Below, piece after piece: positions 59,151-64,000 of a stretch of DNA of 64,000 bases. The translations under genes were made by a program, and so were the position numbers. The DNA is from Phlebopus portentosus. Lineage: Eukaryota; Basidiomycota; Agaricomycetes; Boletales; Boletinellaceae. Under the pieces are notes generated by a model. It did not search any database and was not told the DNA's origin. It saw only the letters and a list, made by a program, of their open reading frames with translations. Numbering within the stretch: the first letter of the stretch is position 1; each line of letters starts with the position of its first letter. The DNA lies in assembly GCA_037892935.1 (NCBI GenBank), contig JAYXKI010000006.1, positions 682,001-746,000 of the forward strand, written 5' to 3'.

Positions 59151-60437
59151 TCGAGAACGACTCTGGTAAGTGATCAGCAACGATCGTGATTGTTGAAGCA
59201 TAGATGTAACTATACACCAGACAGTAGGCTGTGTCACAAGGGTCACCGAAGCAAGTTTCGAAGTGTTGGAAAACGCATGTTCGAGTTTCTATTCCACGTG
59301 GTCAGGAGCAAGAGATCAAGCGCAGATATGACTAGTAGTGAGATGATTAGGCCTCGAAATATGAGCCTGCTTCATAACAGGAATCGCGGCAGTTACTGAA
59401 TTCAGTTATTTCATCGTCATTTCTTTACTCTGCGATCTCTATCTCGTGACCTATCTTTCGTGCATAACAGTTCTAGGTTCAAGAATAGACATCTCCCTTA
59501 GGGCCGCAGCAATGAAGTGAAGCACAAGAAGCAGATATTTCCGAGGATAGCGTCAGAACGAGAGCGGTGCTTCCGTACGATTCTCTTCCAAGCATTGAAA
59601 GAAAGGACAGCGAGGTTGACTTTGTTTACCCTGCACTTCTTCGACCTTCTACAACATCCGATGTACTGCCCGCATCCTGCGGGTTCCTCCTGTTCATATG
59701 AACGGAACGCACACCATCGGTTGACGCGTCTTCCTGGTACCCTCCAGCCTTTTCAAAGTACGGGATGCACAGTTATCGCAAATTTGAGAATTGCGCTCGC
59801 AGAAAGATCATGTGTATGCTGGAAGAATGTAGTCAAGATGAGGGTCTGAGACGAGACGTGACCGTCGTGAAGCCCGGTACTGAACGTGTTTGGGTCATGT
59901 GATGACAAGCGGACCGCTCCCAGTTCTTCAATTTCTTCTTCGCATTCTTCTGACGACATTGGGATGTCCATAGCTGCTCCTGAAGGACCATCTCTGTTCT
60001 ACTTCTCGGTCTATTAAAAAGGGTTCCACGAAAGATCCAGATGGTCTATTTTGATCATGTCCTAAAAATGTCGCTTTGGCGCTGGTCTTTGATGTTTACC
60101 CATTTCTCTCGATAGAAAAAAATCCGTTATTTGCAATATTCTGTTATAAGAAAGACCACTGGTTTGCCATTAGCCATCGACGCTCCGGACGGCACGCTGG
60201 ATATCTTAAGAATCGGTCGGCATCGTGCTTCTTAAATGCAGTAGCATAGCTTAGAAGTTCAATACCTCCGATAAATCGCGTCCCATGATACGCCTTGGTT
60301 TTGTCTCCGCACAACTTTGGGATATCAATTGTTATCTCAATGGCACAGATGCACCAGATCAAGGTCTTGCTTACTTGTCGGCCCTTATAAATCCGCGCTC
60401 GAAAGGCGAGCGAACAAGGTCTGGCACATCCTAGGTC
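59151..60437. other. Intergenic region, promoters of divergent genes
   Basis: This 1.29 kb stretch lies between the HSPA12-like start (minus) and the carboxylesterase start (plus). A 72-codon minus-strand frame at 59971-59753 begins MDIPMSSEECEEEIEEL but shows no family match or convincing exon partners. Nothing else was seen. Confidence 0.4.
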
Positions 60438-62797
60438 ATGGGCATCCTCCCGAAAACTATCCTTCTCTTTTTGCGTCTTTCCGTTCTCGCTGTTCTCGCT
60501 CAGTCGAACTCTGAACGTCTCACAGTCAACACAACATCGGGGGTGTTCCAAGGCGTCCTTACATCTAACGGGACTGAGCACTGGCTTGGTATTCCTTTCG
60601 CTCATCCTCCAGTCGGAAGCCTTAGGTTCAAGGCACCTGTCCCGATAACGACTGTGCCGGAAGGGATTCGTAACGCATCAGCTTTCGGAGATGCTTGTCC
60701 CCAACTTCCAGCAACCCTCGGAGCACCTATGAGTGAGAATTGTCTATACCTGAATGTCTGGAGGCCAAATGGAACCTCACCTGACGCAAAACTGCCGGTG
60801 CTTGCATACATCTACGTGAGTAACTGTTCGCCTACAGTAATTCGAAGACATGTTCTGACTAGTAGCCGTAGGGAGGGCAATGGACGTCCGGGTACGTACG
60901 CCGACTGCGAATGAAGCTAAAAGCTGACATGCAATAGTGCTGCTTCTATTCATACTTACGACCCAACACGTCAGGACCTCCCTTTAATACTGACGAAACG
61001 CGTATACTGACACATTCAGTACAGGCTTGATTAGCAGAAGTGTCGAGATCGGAAAGCCCTTCATTTATGTGAACTTGTGAGTGTCTGGTCGGTAGACCCT
61101 TCTCTTAATCCGGCTAAAGGGCTCAGATTCATTATCGTAGCAACTATCGCATCAATACCTTTGGATTTGTGAGCATCGATTTTCAATTACTGGGCAAGCG
61201 GTACTGACTTCATGCTAGTTGGCAAGTTCACACGTCGCGCCTGAAGACCTCAATAACGGCCTGCATGATCAACGATTGGCGCTGGGGTTTATTCAAGATA
61301 ACATAGCATCTTTCGGAGGCGATCCCGACAAGGTTTATACTACCGGAAGTGATTCTCTTGCTGTATTGCTGATTGTCCCTTCCGACTGTTAGGTTACTAT
61401 CTGGGGCCAAGTGAGAGTACTTCATCCCGTCGAAGTATATATACCATTGAACACTCTCCTAGTCTGCAGGAGCGGGTGGTGTGTTAGCGCACATCGTCTT
61501 CCCTGCAAGGCGAACGCTGTTCCGGGCTGGCATGGCAGACTCACCCACAGGCCCATTGTAAGCATTGCCGATCCTCTCGACTCTGATATTGTCTTAACAA
61601 AAAAATTGCATCTATAGCAAGAGCGCACCGTATGCCTTCCAATATGATGAGCCAGGGAAACCGTTCGCACGTCTCGTAGCTAATGTAGGCTGTCCTCTGA
61701 GTTCTGAGTCCGTCTCGTGCCTTCAAAACGTACCTTTTGAGGTAAAAGAACTTTATTACATTTTGTTTACAAGAGGAGTGCTTATGACACCTGATTGTTC
61801 TAAGACGCTGCTGAACGTGAGCAATGAGATGGTTAGCTCAACGCTGAATACGCAGTTATGGGAGCCAGCTGTCGGACCACCCGGGAGCTTCGTCGAGGAG
61901 AGAGCTTCTGCGAAAATCTCTTCTGGGAACTTTTTGCGTGTGCCCTTCCTAGCCGGGACCAATGTGAGTCCTAACGGCCAATGTCAAACCTGCTCTTCAC
62001 TAATTTTCTATACTGCTGCAATATCAAGCTCAATGAGGGCACGAGATTCAGCGTATCTCTTCTAGGTGATGCGCATCCGGGAATGACAGAAGATCAAGCC
62101 CTCGATACATTCATCGGAAAATTGATCTTGGATAACCGTACTTTGACGTCGGATGTACTTGCCAGAATTAATGAGGTTTACCCTGCAAATGATCCAGCAA
62201 ATAACGCCCCATTCAACACCGGGGACTCGCTGTTTGACCGAGCATCTGCATTCTATGGAGATAACATGTTTCTTGCACCTAGACGCTTCTTCTTCGACCG
62301 AGCAGCGTCTCTGCAGCCACTTTTCGCGTACCATTTCAGGGAGTTTATCCCAGGCAACAATGTGACTTTTGGTGGTGCGTATATTTCGGTCGCTATCTTG
62401 AACAGGACGTCTCATAGAGCCCATCAGTTGCGCACGCTTCCGAATTGGCTCTCCTCTACGGACCCGTCCCGACTGCAGTCGAAGATGAATTTGCTAATAT
62501 GATGCTAGACTTCTACATTAATTTCATATCGGACATGGATCCTGGACGTGAGTCACCTCCTATGATAATTGGTTACACGCTCACGGGTGCTTTCGGAAAG
62601 CTTCTTGGCCAAGATTCACAGGCGAAGGCAAGAAAGTGCTGCAATTGATGAGGAATAACATTACGGCTATCGACGATGGTGAGTCAGTATCACTGGAAAG
62701 CAGGAGCACTGACTTGATGACTCCTTTCCAAGATTTCAACTTGGCAATGACGAATTTCTTGAATTCACCTGAGGTTCTGAATGAATTTGAGAAGTGA
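60438..62797 (+). CDS. Secreted type-B carboxylesterase/lipase
   Basis: Alpha/beta-hydrolase of the cholinesterase family. A signal peptide ([17 protein letters not shown]) is followed by [25 protein letters not shown], the [11 protein letters not shown] block with its disulfide Cys, GGQWTSG (oxyanion loop), [40 protein letters not shown] (nucleophile Ser), and the late [13 protein letters not shown] containing the catalytic His. The end is [20 protein letters not shown] then [14 protein letters not shown]. At least eleven short introns are needed; several acceptors were fixed by the family sequence (for example tag before SAGAGG). Multiple N-x-S/T sites fit an extracellular enzyme. Substrate is unknown. 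It is flanked by two HSPA12-like genes. Confidence 0.88.
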
Positions 62798-63213
62798 TAA
62801 GAGAGAAAGTAGGAGTTGCGTGTGTGCTCGAAGGCATTTTTGATTCACGTATGGAATGATCAGGTCAAATGCAGACAGCTCTCTCGCGGTACACAGGGAC
62901 AAATTTCTCCGTCTATAGCACATCTCAAATCAAAATATTTCAATTTCAATGAATATGAGGCACAAATACTGCTACAGAAGATGCTACAAGTTTGGGATAT
63001 CAACCTATTCCACGCTGACGTGAACCGAAGTCGAGAAAACAGCCAATTGTCGATGTCATTTCGCACTAGTGTGAACGATGAGACTTCATTCCTCATAAAA
63101 TATAGTTGCAGGACCACTGAAAACCTGGTAAGTGTCCGACGAGCATCAGTCCAGAAGACATACTATTTCGTTTTTCCCTGACAAAGAAGACTGTCTCAAT
63201 CAAAGGTAGGTGC
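62798..63213. other. Short convergent intergenic region
   Basis: This 416-bp region lies between the carboxylesterase stop and the stop of the second HSPA12-like gene. No coding sequence was recognised. Confidence 0.4.
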
Positions 63214-64000
63214 CTATCGAGCCGCGCGACGTACATTTTCTGTCCATTTGATCCTGGCTTGGAGCTCCGTCAAACCGAACATAATCTCCACGTCATACGT
63301 TAACTCCCAGAATGCCTTGTCGTTGTAGAATTGGAAATTGGAGAATCGGCATAGACATGAAAGATCAGCATCTATAACACAGGCGAGATCAAACATGTCT
63401 TTATGCCGCAAACAGACTAGATCAGATTGCCATTCAGCCGAATAGATAAAAGTTTACATGCCTTCGTTCTCGTCATACCATTTCGGAACGGGATCTTCAT
63501 CGGCAAAACTGTGGATCCTCGTTTTGATTCTTCTCGCAGATGAGATGTCTTCAACTAAACAATGATAAGACCTGCTGAACCGGCTTGCTTCCTTCACTTC
63601 GTTATTCTAAGATGAAAATCGGACACTAAATTGGGTTTTACACCGAGCAATGTTCGAACGTTCACTCACCTTCTTTACAATGATGTCGAACTTTCCTGGC
63701 ATCATCAACTGGCCCTTGAGGTTCGTATACTGCAAATGTTTCCGTCTACGATGCTGCGAGTCATTCTTGTCATAAGCTGTGCTGCAGACAAGTCCATATG
63801 TACACCTAGTGACTCGGCTCGACACTATGTTCTCCAAACTGTATAATACGTTCCCGTGAGCTACAGCCTTTGACCTGTAAGCAGCAAAGATCAGCGTGAC
63901 AAACTGCCCGGCCAGAAATATGAAAAACAGTATACAGATCAATCGCTGTCGGACGACGAATTTCAACTCCATCACTTCTCAGTGCGTCTTCCAACTTTAA
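63214..64000 (-). CDS. HSPA12-like Hsp70-family protein (copy 2, C-terminal part only)
   Basis: The gene enters from the right edge, so the ATPase domain is outside the window. Visible exons encode the C-terminal region of the HSPA12-like family: SKAVAHGNVLYSLENIVSSR, VTRCTYGLVCSTAYDKND, GQLMMPGKFDIIVKK, then EVKEASRFSRSYHCL, DPVPKWYDENEDMFDLACVI and the conserved end YDVEIMFGLTELQARIKWTE. The last intron (63461-63399) appears to be GC-AG: only a gc donor joins DENE to DMFDL in frame. It ends at the TAG 63216-63214. It is a neighbour of copy 1 with the carboxylesterase between, suggesting a local duplication. Confidence 0.72.

Noticed and set aside
59753..59971. Minus-strand open frame starting MDIPMSSEECEEEIEEL
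   Set aside because: Only 72 codons, no motif and no splice partners that extend it. Kept only as a note.

Overview
The window reads as chromosomal DNA of a filamentous basidiomycete, most likely an agaricomycete. Genes are dense and on both strands. Almost all are cut by many short GT-AG introns (about 50-70 nt), exons can be tiny, and the protein families are fungal: RMI1, RAD2, CAF120/SKG3, KRE9-like, HSPA12-like Hsp70 and TVP38. I rebuilt the gene models by hand from reading frame, splice signals and family motifs. Most models close in frame with no leftover bases.

Left third (1-25.5 kb): an ARID (SWI1-like) gene running off the left edge; an orphan multi-pass membrane protein; a MITE-like inverted repeat; an intronless nucleotidyltransferase-like gene; a TVP38/TMEM64 protein; a KRE9-like GPI-anchored wall protein; a 19-exon citrate synthase whose last exon encodes a peroxisomal SKL tail; the ribosome-biogenesis gene NOM1/SGD1; a decayed copy of part of NOM1; a second, damaged copy of the membrane protein; and the EF1A methyltransferase EFM4.

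Middle (26-48 kb): a large CAF120/SKG3-like PH protein; COX11 divergent from a DNAJC8-like J-protein; RMI1 divergent from RAD2/XPG; an NDUFB8-like complex I subunit; a SAM methyltransferase; and PA2G4/EBP1.

Right (49-64 kb): an SF1 helicase convergent with carnitine acetyltransferase, whose 3' ends share a CpG-depleted block; carnitine acetyltransferase divergent from PAM18/TIM14; sulfite oxidase; and two HSPA12-like Hsp70 genes flanking a secreted type-B carboxylesterase. The second Hsp70 gene runs off the right edge.

There are several functional links. Citrate synthase and carnitine acetyltransferase both belong to peroxisomal/mitochondrial acetyl-CoA handling. COX11, NDUFB8-like, PAM18 and the acetyltransferase are mitochondrial. 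RMI1 and RAD2 are neighbouring DNA-repair genes. I found no biosynthetic cluster, phage or CRISPR. Six single-base frame breaks in otherwise conserved genes, all of the missing-base type and several at homopolymers, suggest residual sequencing error. The strongest unexplained signals are the CpG-depleted block at about 51.06-52.30 kb and the splice-dependent peroxisomal signal of the citrate synthase.
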